Below the pieces are notes generated by a model. It did no database searches and had not been told where the DNA came from. It saw nothing but the letters and a program-made list of their open reading frames with translations. The translations under genes were made by a program, and so were the position numbers. 64,000 nucleotides of DNA from Brevibacillus sp. DP1.3A (GTDB taxonomy: Bacteria > Bacillota > Bacilli > Brevibacillales > Brevibacillaceae), in assembly GCF_013284245.2 (NCBI RefSeq), contig NZ_CP085876.1, positions 4,323,001 to 4,387,000 on the forward strand, in the 5' to 3' direction. Positions 42,401 through 63,747 of the stretch are shown one piece after another. Position 1 is the stretch's first letter; each line of letters opens with the position of its first letter.

Positions 42401-44084
42401 GCATGTACGCAATCCGTTCCTTGGGATAACTCGGATCAATAGGCACGTATGCAGCGCCTGCTTTCATGATCCCCAATACTGCCACAACCATTTCTACTGA
42501 TCGATCGATCATAACAGCGACGAGACTTTCCCGTTTAGCCCCACTGTTCTGCAACGCCTGAGCCAGCCAATTCGCCTCTTCGTTTAACTGCTGGTACGTT
42601 CGTTTGTTTTCTTCATAGATGACAGCTACTTTTTCTGGCATCAGATCCACCTGCGCCTCAAATAACCCATGAAATGTAGAGTCAGGGAATTCTGCTACAG
42701 GTCCACTCCATCTACTTGTTAGCTCTGCTTCTTCTTCATTTGTCATCAATTGAATGTCACGTAATGCAATCTCAGGTGCGCATACAATCTGCATGAGTAC
42801 ATTCTCTATATGTCCTGCTAATCGCTTTATCGCTTCGTCACTATAGACATTTCCATTGTAGGAAAGGATGAAGCTCATCGCCTTGCCATCTTCCACCTCA
42901 ATATTGAAATGGTAAGGTATTTCTTCAGCCAACTGGGCGTCCTCAATCATGAATCCGAACCTTTCCTCCAAATCAGGGCGGCCGACTATGTTCTCCAGTG
43001 GATAGTTTTCAAATACAATGATATGGTTTAGCAATTGCTGCTTGAGCGCTGATTGCGACTGGACTTCAGCAAGTGAGCAGTAATCGTATTCTCGTGATCG
43101 AACCGAATTCCTCTGAACTGTACGCAGCAGGTCAGAGAATGCCTGTTCGGAATTGTAAGTAATCCGCACTGGTATTGTATTAATGAACAGGCCAATAATC
43201 CGTTCCACACCATCAAGTTCAGGCGGGCGTCCGGATACAACCGTTCCAAAAACCACGTCCTCACTCTGATTGTATCGCCCCAGTACAATGCCCCATGCTG
43301 TGAGAAATAGGCTACTAAGCGTGGCTCCGTTATGTTCGGCTATCGCGCGCAATTGACGGGTTGTATCTTCCGCAATCGTTGTTTTCTTCTCGCGTAACAG
43401 GTAGCCGCTTTCTAAATGATCTGCAGTGGCTAGTTGTAGCATTTGCATTCCTACTGGTTGCTCATATCCTTCCAGTACGGATCGCCAATATGCCCTCGCC
43501 GCTTCTTTATCCTGTTTTTCTAGCCATTTAGCATACCCAGTGTACGGTTGTGGAACAGGCAGTTGCACAGGCTTACCTGCTTTCAGCGCTTCGTAAGCAG
43601 AGAACAATTCGTCCATTACGATTCCCAAGCACCAACCGTCCATAATAATATGATGGAAACTCAAAAGTAGGGTATAGGCGCTCGTTTGGGTTTGAAGCAC
43701 ACTAAGACGGACAAGCATATCCTTGCTTAGGTCGTAAACGTTATTCCGGTCCGCCTCTATATACTTGTGGATCGCCTCGGCTTGCTTCGATTCACTGAGC
43801 CCCATCAGATTCTCGTAACGAATTCCTGAGCCCCGCTCTTTAAAGACAATAAGTCGCGCGCGGGAAGCACTTTTATGATAAATATTCATGCGAAGCGTTT
43901 CATGACGCTGTATTAATGTCTGAAAGCTTTTTTGTAGAGCATCCACATCCAGTTCTCCCCGGATTGAAAGCCGCACTTGCTCATAGTATGCCTGGGATTC
44001 TGGCTCCAGCATCGTATGAAAGAGCATCCCTTCCTGCAAAGGAGTCAAATTAGCCACTTTTTCGATTTCAAGACTTTTACTCAT
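39447..44084 (-). CDS. Non-ribosomal peptide synthetase, single module C-A-PCP-E
   Basis: About 1545 residues. The start at 44084 is five bases after AGGGGAG; the ATG five codons earlier overlaps that site and is rejected. Domains: C with HHIIMDGWC (His144), A with YTSGTTGNAKG and [12 protein letters not shown] with GGDSIKAL (Ser1019), and E with intact HHLVVDGVSW (His1199), EGHGRE and FNYFGQ, so residue 3 should be D-configured. The specificity residues read D-V-C-E-L-T-T-I-E-K, which I cannot assign. The two glutamates at pocket positions 278 and 331 suggest a cationic side chain, as in Orn and Dab pockets. It ends with a short helical tail (SIEQFENLSSKLAGKLL) of docking-donor type. It lies between the hybrid synthetase (23 bp gap) and the largest synthetase (56 bp gap). 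Confidence 0.95.
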   Translation of the reverse strand: MSKSLEIEKVANLTPLQEGMLFHTMLEPESQAYYEQVRLSIRGELDVDALQKSFQTLIQRHETLRMNIYHKSASRARLIVFKERGSGIRYENLMGLSESKQAEAIHKYIEADRNNVYDLSKDMLVRLSVLQTQTSAYTLLLSFHHIIMDGWCLGIVMDELFSAYEALKAGKPVQLPVPQPYTGYAKWLEKQDKEAARAYWRSVLEGYEQPVGMQMLQLATADHLESGYLLREKKTTIAEDTTRQLRAIAEHNGATLSSLFLTAWGIVLGRYNQSEDVVFGTVVSGRPPELDGVERIIGLFINTIPVRITYNSEQAFSDLLRTVQRNSVRSREYDYCSLAEVQSQSALKQQLLNHIIVFENYPLENIVGRPDLEERFGFMIEDAQLAEEIPYHFNIEVEDGKAMSFILSYNGNVYSDEAIKRLAGHIENVLMQIVCAPEIALRDIQLMTNEEEAELTSRWSGPVAEFPDSTFHGLFEAQVDLMPEKVAVIYEENKRTYQQLNEEANWLAQALQNSGAKRESLVAVMIDRSVEMVVAVLGIMKAGAAYVPIDPSYPKERIAYMLRDSGASIVLTQASLTGLLDDTDFTGKVIDLPAFLLQHKDSEKNQQPLYTSVYEPETLAYVIYTSGTTGNAKGVMVEHRHYVNTALGYKYSQGFSEFPVKLLQIASMSFDVFACDMAKTFINGGTMVICPENVRNDPAALAKLLEKHEITTFEVPPVLLTLLMDYVYEHGTNVSNMKLLTTGADSFGVEDYRRLLNRFGDRIRIVNTYGVTETAIESSFYEGTVERLPSSGIVSIGKALPNHKLYIVDDALRPVPIGVAGELCLGGASVARGYLNRPELTAEKFLSNPFSDGGRLYRTGDLARWLPDGNIDFIGRVDYQVKIRGYRIEPGEIESVLLRQEEVQQAVVTDKVDKTGQKYLCAYVTGTADKALLRKELARQLPAYMVPAHIIVLEQIPLTHNGKVDRRALPEPNNFVLSDIEYEAPQQELEKLLVSIWEEVIGVKPIGIRNNFLELGGDSIKALQIAIRLSAKGLKMELKDLFRFPQIDLIIPYIKEVTRVIPQGVVQGTFTLTPIQIDFFENHRIDCHHFNHAVMLQNTPRWNEAWLKSAMDKLTKHHDALRITFDDSDEGRFAYNRGTTEGEHFTLESYDLLKSGDPEAEIREIAERLQCSFDLRNGPLVRLALFRCPEADHLLIVIHHLVVDGVSWRILLEDIETAYRQAANGEELLLPVKTDSYKEWATRLSTYAKSEQARQEISYWNAVESRQVRQLPRDNDISIKLIGDVRKAEVILSQEETENLLKHVHHAYNTEINDLLLTALGLAFREWSGHSEIPILLEGHGREELMKDIDISRTVGWFTSVYPFVIEINKPEDLGYQIKSVKDKLRRLPNKGVGYGILRYLTSKDQTDAVSLVTAPSPEISFNYFGQFDGAKGKDTQWHTSTLSASAGNETSPRAEKTLTFDINGMISNGKLCLAFEYNEREYEASTVERLTTSYKKHLVEIIRHCYTKDTTEQSPTDFTYRQLSIEQFENLSSKLAGKLLNNLK

Positions 44085-44107
44085 TGTATCTCCCCTCATG
44101 CGAATAA

Positions 44108-57935
<13,828 letters not shown>

Positions 57936-58241
57936 GCCAACCCCCATCTTTAGGCTTTTTGAGATAAAGTCATTGGGGAACCGTGATATTTCTCCTTTGT
58001 TTTTCTGGATATAAAAAAAAGGCGACAGATTCAATTAAACTTTCTACCATGCGAGAATAGTCAAATTGATTTGCATTAATAGGACAAGTAAATAGTTCTA
58101 AATTATTCTGATCGTTGTTGATTTTATAGGTTTTACTGTGTTTCAACACATCTAACATTTTTTAAAAATGGACTAGTATCAAACACGGCAAAGTCTCCCC
58201 AATAAATTAGTTCCTGAACCAATTCGACATTTTCCAGATAT

Positions 58242-58270
58242 ATCCTACTTGATTCTACAAAATATGTCAA
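58242..58270 (-). promoter_or_regulatory. Sigma-A-type promoter of the lipopeptide operon
   Basis: On the minus strand TTGACA (58265-58270), a 17-base spacer and TAGGAT (58242-58247) give a good housekeeping-type promoter about 300 bases upstream of the acyltransferase start. The leader contains a 62-codon frame without a ribosome binding site. Confidence 0.6.
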
Positions 58271-58839
58271 AGATTTCCTTTGTTCTCGTACGCCCCTTTC
58301 CACGATTCTAGATTATGGACATGTTTAGCCCCCACCGGAATTTGTTTATCGAATTTCCGTCTATAATTAGAGGGCAAGGTGGCTAGCCTTCACGTTGCCT
58401 TACCTGTATATGACAACTGGCGCGCTACCAGAGTGTTCTTGCATGATAACAATCGGAGCAAATGTCCAGATCGTTGCGAAGCAAAATGAATGTTTAATAA
58501 ATTGCTTCTCACTCTTCATGGTCGTGGTAAAAATATAAAGTTGCGAAAGTCTTTTCACCATCCCTATCGAATTGAACTGCTTGATAGTTGCGACATTATT
58601 TACTTTTTTAGCGAATTTCAGAAAAACCGTGAGAAAACGAAGATAAGGTTTTCGAAGCAAGACATGATGGTATCTGATGATATTGGGCTTTTGCGAAGTT
58701 AGAGGATTGTGCTAAAAGGTTATATTTTTTAAGCATTGCATGTGCGTACAAGCATATTAGAGGAATATCATACCGGGATGAGGAGGGTTATACTCTAACA
58801 GAGCATGCCGCTCGATTCACTAGGCACTGGGTGGGGTAA
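58271..58839. other. Intergenic region, no supported gene
   Basis: About 570 bp between the operon promoter and the next hairpin. Two short opposed open frames (58400-58660 minus, 58490-58702 plus) overlap each other, lack ribosome binding sites and match no family I know. Confidence 0.5.
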
Positions 58840-58876
58840 AAGAAAGACCTTGAGGGGATTTACTCCACCCAAGGCC
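58840..58876 (-). terminator. Possible intrinsic terminator of the cysteine-rich gene
   Basis: On the minus strand CCTTGGGTGGAG and CCCTCAAGG form an imperfect stem followed by TCTTTCTTTT, shortly after the stop at 58885. Confidence 0.45.
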
Positions 58877-58884
58877 ATAAAATA

Positions 58885-59157
58885 CTATTTTGAAATATCC
58901 ACATTGATTCTTTTTAGCTGTACTGCCAAATTCCAATTTAAAGGTTTGGTCTTTGCTGAGCTAAACCAGTTAGCCCCTTCACTTACCCACCTAATCCTAT
59001 ATTCTTCAATTGACTCTGGATTGTCCTTTGCATCATCATCAAATCCAGACTCAAATCCACAACAATTACATATTTCGTGAGTTGGAAAACCATTTTTATC
59101 CCATTGAGGATAACTCAACTCATTATAACCACAGACTACACAAATATCTTTACTCAT
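58885..59157 (-). CDS. Small cysteine-rich (zinc-ribbon-like) protein
   Basis: 90 residues with AAGGATG five bases before the start. The N-terminal half has two cysteine knuckles, CVVCGY and EICNCCGFESGFDD, separated by YPQWDKNGFPTH; the second half has SIEEYRIRWVSEGANWFS and ends in a short charged helix. Proteins with this pattern (CPVCGY...EICPCCGFEFGFDD...YREKWIxEGxxWFS) are common small cytosolic proteins in Bacilli, often next to toxin or accessory genes and sometimes called immunity-like, but without a proven role. Metal binding by the cysteines is likely. Confidence 0.75.
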   Translation of the reverse strand: MSKDICVVCGYNELSYPQWDKNGFPTHEICNCCGFESGFDDDAKDNPESIEEYRIRWVSEGANWFSSAKTKPLNWNLAVQLKRINVDISK

Positions 59158-59216
59158 AATGACATCCTTAGCGTATATTTTCGTTAAAATGCTGGCGGTC
59201 CCCCTTTTACAGTTTG

Positions 59217-59879
59217 TTATTCCTTAGGCATTTCGTTAAAGAAAGCTACATCATCGACTGCCAGCCTCACCGTCGGATGACCGGGCTTCGCCGCCTTGCC
59301 GATGGCGATCAGCATAATCGGAATGTAGAGTCCTGATATGCGGAAAGCTTCCATGAACTTTTGTTTGTCGTAGCCGCCAATCGGTACCGTGTCGTATCCT
59401 TTAGCGCGGGCGACAAGCATGAGTTGCATCGATACTAGCCCGCCGTCGGTATAAGCGATTTGGCGGATGACCTCGGGCGGCATGCTCGAATACATGCCGG
59501 TATAGTGTTCAACCATCGATTTTGCCGTTTCCGCAGGCATGAAGCCCGCATCGACAGCTTGACCGTAAATCTTCTCGGCCATCCGGATGTTCTCGAGGTC
59601 TCCAAGAACGGCGACGACAGCCGAAGCTTCGACCACTTGCTGTTGATTGAATGCAATTGGAAGCAGCTTCTGCTTCAGCTCCGGCGTGTCGATAACGAGA
59701 AACCGCCACGGCTGCAGGTTAGCGGCTGAAGGAGCCAGCGTGGCTTGCCGCAGTATTTCGGCCAATTCCTCCCGCGAAATTTTGACCTCGGGATTATAAC
59801 TACGAACCGACCGGCGTTCTTGAATAACATCGAAAAAAGGTTGGTGCTCCATCCTTTGCGATGGTTGTGAAATTGACAT
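59217..59879 (-). CDS. FMN-dependent nitroreductase family protein
   Basis: 220 residues from the ATG at 59879, which follows AGGAGG by eight bases; an upstream in-frame start at 60038 would run through the operator region and is rejected. Motifs are RRSVRSYNPEVKISREELAEIL, SAANLQPWRFLVI (FMN-binding S-x2-N-x-QPW) and GYDTVPIGGYDKQKF near the C-terminus. Such enzymes reduce nitro-aromatics or quinones with NAD(P)H and are usually induced by electrophiles. It is divergent from the TetR gene at 60075 and has one of the two matching palindromes 63 bp upstream of its start, so induction by a ligand of that repressor is likely. Confidence 0.9.
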   Translation of the reverse strand: MSISQPSQRMEHQPFFDVIQERRSVRSYNPEVKISREELAEILRQATLAPSAANLQPWRFLVIDTPELKQKLLPIAFNQQQVVEASAVVAVLGDLENIRMAEKIYGQAVDAGFMPAETAKSMVEHYTGMYSSMPPEVIRQIAYTDGGLVSMQLMLVARAKGYDTVPIGGYDKQKFMEAFRISGLYIPIMLIAIGKAAKPGHPTVRLAVDDVAFFNEMPKE

Positions 59880-59941
59880 GGCTCTCTCCTCCTTTTGGTT
59901 TGGAAAAGCTTCATGCAGTTTTTCGTTCAAATACCACACTG

Positions 59942-59955
59942 GTTGTTTGAACAAC
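59942..59955. promoter_or_regulatory. TetR operator, nitroreductase side
   Basis: GTTGT-N4-ACAAC inverted repeat (GTTGTTTGAACAAC). The same pattern occurs at 60020 in the same intergenic region, which is strong internal evidence for a dimeric repressor site. Confidence 0.7.
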
Positions 59956-60019
59956 ACTTGTTGTATTTGTAGGTTATAATAACAACTGATTGATGCACAA
60001 TCATCAATAACCGTAAACC

Positions 60020-60033
60020 GTTGTATAGACAAC
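60020..60033. promoter_or_regulatory. TetR operator, tetR side
   Basis: Second GTTGT-N4-ACAAC palindrome (GTTGTATAGACAAC), 42 bases upstream of the TetR start and 78 bp centre to centre from the first. Confidence 0.7.
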
Positions 60034-60074
60034 ACCATCTCTATAATGTCGTTTTTATCGGGGAGATCCTAACC

Positions 60075-60665
60075 ATGACAATGAAAAAGAATGAAGCTGA
60101 TCCTCGTGTGGTACGTACACGGCGACTCCTTCAAGACGCTTTTGATTCACTAATTCAAGAGAAAGATTTTGAATCGATAACCGTTAGGGATATTGCAGAG
60201 CGGGCTACTGTTAACAGAACGACTTTTTATGCGCACTTTGTAGATAAGTTCGAAATTCTTGAGGCCAAACTAATGGAATCATTTATGACAATCATAAATC
60301 GTAGAATAAGCTGTCATGAAGTATTAAATGAAGAGACAATTCAGAGTATTTTCCTGGGTGTATGCGATTTTCACAAGGGTCTAAGCACTATGTGCAAAAG
60401 AAGGTATGAATCGCTTGGACCTGTATTCGAAATTCAAATAAAGGAAAAAATTCAAACGATACTTCTTTCCTTTATAGACAAAGACAAGATGCTATCGAGT
60501 CCAAACGCTCAATTCTTACTAAATACAGCTTCTATCATGTTAAGTTGGGGTATGTATGGGGCGGCTTACGTTTGGAACAATGAGGGGCGTCTAATTAGTG
60601 CGGAATCATTCGTTAAACAGACAATGCCCTTAGTGATGAACGGAGCCAAAGAACTGCTGGGATAA
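60075..60665 (+). CDS. TetR/AcrR-family transcriptional regulator
   Basis: 196 residues. The start at 60075 has GGGGAG eight bases upstream; the in-frame ATG at 60021 overlaps the operator. The N-terminal helix-turn-helix is typical: TRRLLQDAFDSLIQEKDFESITVRDIAERATVNRTTFYAHFVDKFEIL. The C-terminal ligand-binding half is helical and ends with LSWGMYGAAYVWNNEGRLISAESFVKQTMPLVMNGAKELL. It probably represses itself and the divergent nitroreductase through the two GTTGT-N4-ACAAC sites, and releases them on binding an unknown small molecule. Confidence 0.88.
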   Translation: MTMKKNEADPRVVRTRRLLQDAFDSLIQEKDFESITVRDIAERATVNRTTFYAHFVDKFEILEAKLMESFMTIINRRISCHEVLNEETIQSIFLGVCDFHKGLSTMCKRRYESLGPVFEIQIKEKIQTILLSFIDKDKMLSSPNAQFLLNTASIMLSWGMYGAAYVWNNEGRLISAESFVKQTMPLVMNGAKELLG

Positions 60666-60849
60666 GGTCCTGTCGCTATTTCTCTATCTTGTCCGTTAAG
60701 ATGAAACCATTATCTTGAATCACCGATTGTTGTGTAACACAATGAATCATCCCGCTATCCTTGTATGCTGTACGACGGCCTGGCCCCAATACCATGGATC
60801 CTTAGAAATAATAACCAACTAAGCAGCCCTCTCCATAAAAGAACATGAC
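60666..60849. other. Intergenic stretch before the right flanking repeat
   Basis: No gene that I can support. A 39-codon minus-strand frame ending near 60690 has no ribosome binding site and no recognised family. Confidence 0.4.
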
Positions 60850-61116
60850 ATTCTTCGTGTTTGTGCGGAACCGCCTTCACCTGGATTGCCTACATCGGTT
60901 GAGTTTGAAACCGTCAGGCCATTGCACGTATTCGGCCATGAAAAACCGCATCTTCACGGTGTCGATCTTCGCCGTGAAGATGCAGTTTTAAGGGTTTTAG
61001 TAGATCAAAGATACCAACCCGATGAATCGGATCGTTGGTTGGCAGCCCCTCGAGAGCTTCTGAAAATTCATGAGGAAGCTCTGACACCTGGAGGAAGATA
61101 CACATCTCGCTTACGA
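60850..61116 (+). repeat. Flanking repeat, right copy, with conserved hairpin
   Basis: Near copy of 18174-18467 in direct orientation. The hairpin arms (60942-60959 and 60972-60989) enclose the same 12-base loop. One pair that is G-T in the left copy is T-A here, a change on both arms that keeps pairing. The two copies enclose the whole lipopeptide operon plus the cysteine-rich, nitroreductase and tetR genes. Confidence 0.8.
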
Positions 61117-61240
61117 ACGTACGATCGCAATAGATTGTCAGCGATCAATTCTCCTCGTTCTGTCAACGTCTGTATCGCTCAAGCCAAGTACTGTATTCCA
61201 GAGAACAATGGCTGCTACTACCAAGGGTACCGGCAATATG

Positions 61241-61282
61241 AAAAAACTCGAGTTCCTTAGCGTACAGGAAAACGAGTTTTTT
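61241..61282. terminator. Bidirectional intrinsic terminator
   Basis: AAAAAACTCG pairs with CGAGTTTTTT, with an inner TTCC/GGAA stem, giving A and T tracts on both sides. It lies downstream of the lipoprotein gene (minus strand) and of the repeat. Confidence 0.75.
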
Positions 61283-61381
61283 ATTACATCCATGTCACAT
61301 TTGGTTGGCGGTACCCCCAAAATACCATGTAGGGTGTGGCCACGTTTGCCACAAGAGGTACTATTCGTAACATGCGATTTG

Positions 61382-61903
61382 CTATTTCTGATTATCTTCA
61401 GGAAGTAGAGAATATTCTAAACCCATAAAACTAGCTACAGAGAGCTTTTCTTCGTTTATGACCTGAAATCGGTAATTAGCAGGAGACAATAGCGCCTGGT
61501 TATCAGATTCTGACAAATTTTCTTTTAGCTTTAGCTGTTGCGAAATCGTATACCGACTCTCTTTACTGTTTAACTCAATTTGAACGAGTGAAGGAGTCTC
61601 AGCAAGCAAATTTTTAATTGTCTCGTTACCCGGCATATCTGCAAACGAAAAGTAAATGGGTTTTTCCGTATGCATCATTTTTTCTCTCAAATCGTCCGAA
61701 ATTAAGATTCGTAACGTGAGTTCTGCTGAATTACCGTTTTTTGTTATTTGAAGCACGGATGTTTTCAAATTCTCCCCTGTAATTTCTTCGAAATAATCGT
61801 AGACGCCTTCATATGACTTCTCTTTAGGGACTGTTACTGCCTCGCTACAGCCACTAAGAAGAACTATGAACAGAAGGAGAAGTATTTGGAGAGGTCGGAT
61901 CAT
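61382..61903 (-). CDS. Putative lipoprotein of unknown function
   Basis: 173 residues. The N-terminus MIRPLQILLLLFIVLLSGCSE is a type II signal peptide with lipobox LLSGC, so the mature protein should be anchored to the outer face of the membrane through Cys18. The rest is soluble, with alternating charged and hydrophobic stretches and no cysteine, and I do not recognise a family. Its ATG overlaps the stop of the upstream HTH frame (ATGA), so the two are translationally coupled. The ribosome binding site of its own is weak (CAAGAG), which fits coupling. Confidence 0.7.
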   Translation of the reverse strand: MIRPLQILLLLFIVLLSGCSEAVTVPKEKSYEGVYDYFEEITGENLKTSVLQITKNGNSAELTLRILISDDLREKMMHTEKPIYFSFADMPGNETIKNLLAETPSLVQIELNSKESRYTISQQLKLKENLSESDNQALLSPANYRFQVINEEKLSVASFMGLEYSLLPEDNQK

Positions 61904-62166
61904 AGATCTCTTGATTTTTTACTAGAATACTCTTTGTACGAATATTTGACGTTAACGTGGTTAGAATCTACTACTCTGCCTTGATAATATTCGTTTAAGC
62001 TTCCAGTTGTAATAGCACGCGGTGGATTGCTATTAAGGTTCTCACTCAAATGTCCTGGATTAACACAACTCAATTTACCGAGTTTACTAAGTGTATATCC
62101 GTTCTCTTTTATATTTGTATCTATTTCAGAGCGTATCGATTTTTGTGTTGTTTTTGTTGTTTCCAT
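61900..62166 (-). CDS. Short HTH-like protein, probably a truncated regulator
   Basis: 88 residues. Residues 10-55 (IRSEIDTNIKENGYTLSKLGKLSCVNPGHLSENLNSNPPR) resemble the N-terminal helix-turn-helix of large XRE-type regulators found in Paenibacillaceae, in which the HTH ends with PPRPI-x5-LNAITKAFG. Here the sequence turns after GSLN into unrelated, hydrophilic EYYQGRVVDSNHVNVKYSYKEY and stops. This suggests a truncated or frameshifted gene, though it is still coupled by a 4-base overlap to the lipoprotein gene. GGGGGA lies about 12 bases before its ATG. Confidence 0.5.
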   Translation of the reverse strand: METTKTTQKSIRSEIDTNIKENGYTLSKLGKLSCVNPGHLSENLNSNPPRAITTGSLNEYYQGRVVDSNHVNVKYSYKEYSSKKSRDL

Positions 62167-62446
62167 ACTAAAAGAAATCCCCCTTAGTCATGTACATAAG
62201 AAATACTCAACTTTCCACATTTTACAACTGTCATAATAAATTGTAAATATTTACCATTAAATCTCCTTGAACTTATTCATGATCCGTCAATTGTATTGCT
62301 CATGCATGCGGTTCACATCCTTCTCTGAATTTTCATTCCACTTTCATTTTAGTTTTTAGAAACAAACAGATCAGGTTATCGAAATGTAAAAACTCGGAAA
62401 TTACAGTAAGTATACTACGTGTATTTTAATTCACCAAGAATTATGG

Positions 62447-62713
62447 GTGATTAAAAATTCGCTAACAGTTTACCATATGAGTAAACGAATCAAGGAGAGC
62501 TTCCCAGATTTGAAACTAAAAGATGCGCGAATAGACAAGAAATTATCTCAGGAAAAAATAAGCAGGATCATAAACGTATCCTTGAAACATTATCAGAACA
62601 TTGAATACGGGATTACCGTTCCCTCTGTGACGATTGCGCTACATATTTGCGAAGTTCTCAACATCGATCCAAGAGACGTTGACGAGTGGAAAGATAGACG
62701 TATACCTAACTAA
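62447..62713 (+). CDS. Small XRE-family DNA-binding protein
   Basis: 88 residues from GTG, or 78 from the ATG at 62477; neither has a clear ribosome binding site, and the family begins near the second. The core LKLKDARIDKKLSQEKISRIINVSLKHYQNIEYGITVPSVTIALHICEVLNIDPRDVDEW is a standard Cro/C1-type helix-turn-helix with the residues SQEKIS and YQNIE at the recognition helices. It is followed by a strong terminator and is monocistronic. Its target is unknown; the divergent HTH/lipoprotein pair is the nearest candidate. Confidence 0.78.
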   Translation: MIKNSLTVYHMSKRIKESFPDLKLKDARIDKKLSQEKISRIINVSLKHYQNIEYGITVPSVTIALHICEVLNIDPRDVDEWKDRRIPN

Positions 62714-62757
62714 GAGTGGTATCCTATGAGAAATGCAAAATTCAACCCTAAGGTTAA

Positions 62758-62805
62758 ATAAGCAAAAAAGCCGGATTACCGTGGGGTAATTCGGCTTTTT
62801 GCTTA
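62758..62805. terminator. Bidirectional intrinsic terminator
   Basis: A stem of about 20 pairs built from TAAGCAAAAAAGCCGGATTA and its near-complement, with A and T tracts on the two sides, directly after the XRE gene and before the ankyrin remnant. Confidence 0.8.
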
Positions 62806-62988
62806 TCAAGAGTACTGTTCACAGACATATTTTTCACGTAAAGTAATCATTTGTGGATTTCCCCTCCTTCTTGCTTCCTCCATCGGAGTCATATAAGTGG
62901 ATGGGTAATCTGGGCCGTAAGGAGTCAAAAGATTCGGATTTGCTCTGTGATCCATTAAGAACTTTGCTGTTAGATGGCCACGCTTTAG
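62806..62988 (-). pseudogene. C-terminal ankyrin-repeat remnant
   Basis: The frame reads KRGHLTAKFLMDHRANPNLL, then TPYGPDYPSTYMTPMEEARR and RGNPQMITLREKYVCEQYS before the stop. The pattern GHLxxAKFLMDHRANPN...TPMEEARRRGNPQMI is that of ankyrin repeats (LLxHGAxPN...TPLxxAxxxGNxxIV). In-frame stops upstream cut it off, so only the last one or two repeats remain. Confidence 0.6.
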
Positions 62989-63150
62989 CTATCTCCACTA
63001 TCTAGCGAAGCGTTACGTCCATTCATTACCGCAGTTTCACGCGAAGTCGACTGATATAATTATTCTTGATGATAATTATGTTACTTGAACCTATGTTACT
63101 AGATCAACGAGAGAAACCATTTCAGTTGTCAAGAAGATCCCGAGGCAATG

Positions 63151-63186
63151 AAAAGGGCCCCATCAGTGTGATGGCGCCCCTTTGTT
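63151..63186 (-). terminator. Intrinsic terminator of marR-like gene
   Basis: On the minus strand GCGCCATC and GATGGGGC form an imperfect stem with a five-base loop, followed by CCTTTTC, directly after the stop at 63194. Confidence 0.65.
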
Positions 63187-63193
63187 TACGATT

Positions 63194-63679
63194 TTAGAAA
63201 TCCCAATCCAGCAAGTCCTCCAGCAGTTCACGGGAAAATGCTAATTGCTCCGGTGTGTATTTATCTAGAAAGCTCATAAATCGCTGTTCAATATCCTGAT
63301 GCATCCGGTGATGAATCTTATACAGCTTTTGTCCCCTTGCCGTTAGCCGATAGTATACTTCTTTCTTATTATCAACCAGCTGTTGCCTTTTAATTAAATC
63401 AAGCTTCCATAACTTTTTGCTGATCCGTGTTATGGACCCTTTCGTTAAGTTGACTTTCTCCGAAATCGTGGTGACATTGATGGGACCATGATCGCCGATA
63501 CAGGCAATGAAATGAATTTCGGATAGGGTAAGGTTTAGCTTCACCCCCATTTCGGATTCCAGCTTCTGCATCTCTTCTGCCATTCGCGCAGTCAATTTGC
63601 TTTCTCGCAGTTCTTGCTGCGTGACTAGCTGAATGTAAAGCTGTATGATCCTCTGCTTGGAAAGTTCTGTACTTTGCAT
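63194..63679 (-). CDS. MarR-family transcriptional regulator
   Basis: 161 residues. The winged helix-turn-helix is LNLTLSEIHFIACIGDHGPINVTTISEKVNLTKGSITRISKKLWKLDLI, followed by the wing KRQQLVDNKKEVYYRLTARGQKLY; helices at both ends form the dimer interface. AGGAG lies seven bases before the ATG. The promoter region contains two palindromes, so it is likely autoregulated. The gene directly upstream on the same strand is a flavin monooxygenase, a common partner of MarR regulators that respond to phenolic compounds. Confidence 0.88.
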   Translation of the reverse strand: MQSTELSKQRIIQLYIQLVTQQELRESKLTARMAEEMQKLESEMGVKLNLTLSEIHFIACIGDHGPINVTTISEKVNLTKGSITRISKKLWKLDLIKRQQLVDNKKEVYYRLTARGQKLYKIHHRMHQDIEQRFMSFLDKYTPEQLAFSRELLEDLLDWDF

Positions 63680-63721
63680 ATCATGTCTCCTAGATTACCA
63701 TCTCCTCTCCATTATATACTG

Positions 63722-63741
63722 ATTGTTTCGAGAAAAACAAT
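63722..63741. promoter_or_regulatory. MarR operator overlapping the promoter
   Basis: ATTGTTT-N6-AAACAAT inverted repeat. On the minus strand it overlaps a TTGTTT/TATAAT promoter with 18-base spacing, so a bound repressor would block polymerase. Confidence 0.6.
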
Positions 63742-63747
63742 TTCATT

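Noticed and set aside
57970..58158. 62-codon frame in the leader of the lipopeptide operon
   Set aside because: No ribosome binding site before its ATG and no family resemblance; kept only as a remark under the promoter.
58400..58702. Two opposed short frames upstream of the operon promoter
   Set aside because: They overlap on opposite strands, have no ribosome binding sites and no homology that I can see.
60886..61260. 124-codon plus-strand frame across the right repeat
   Set aside because: The left repeat copy does not keep this frame, so it is not a conserved gene.
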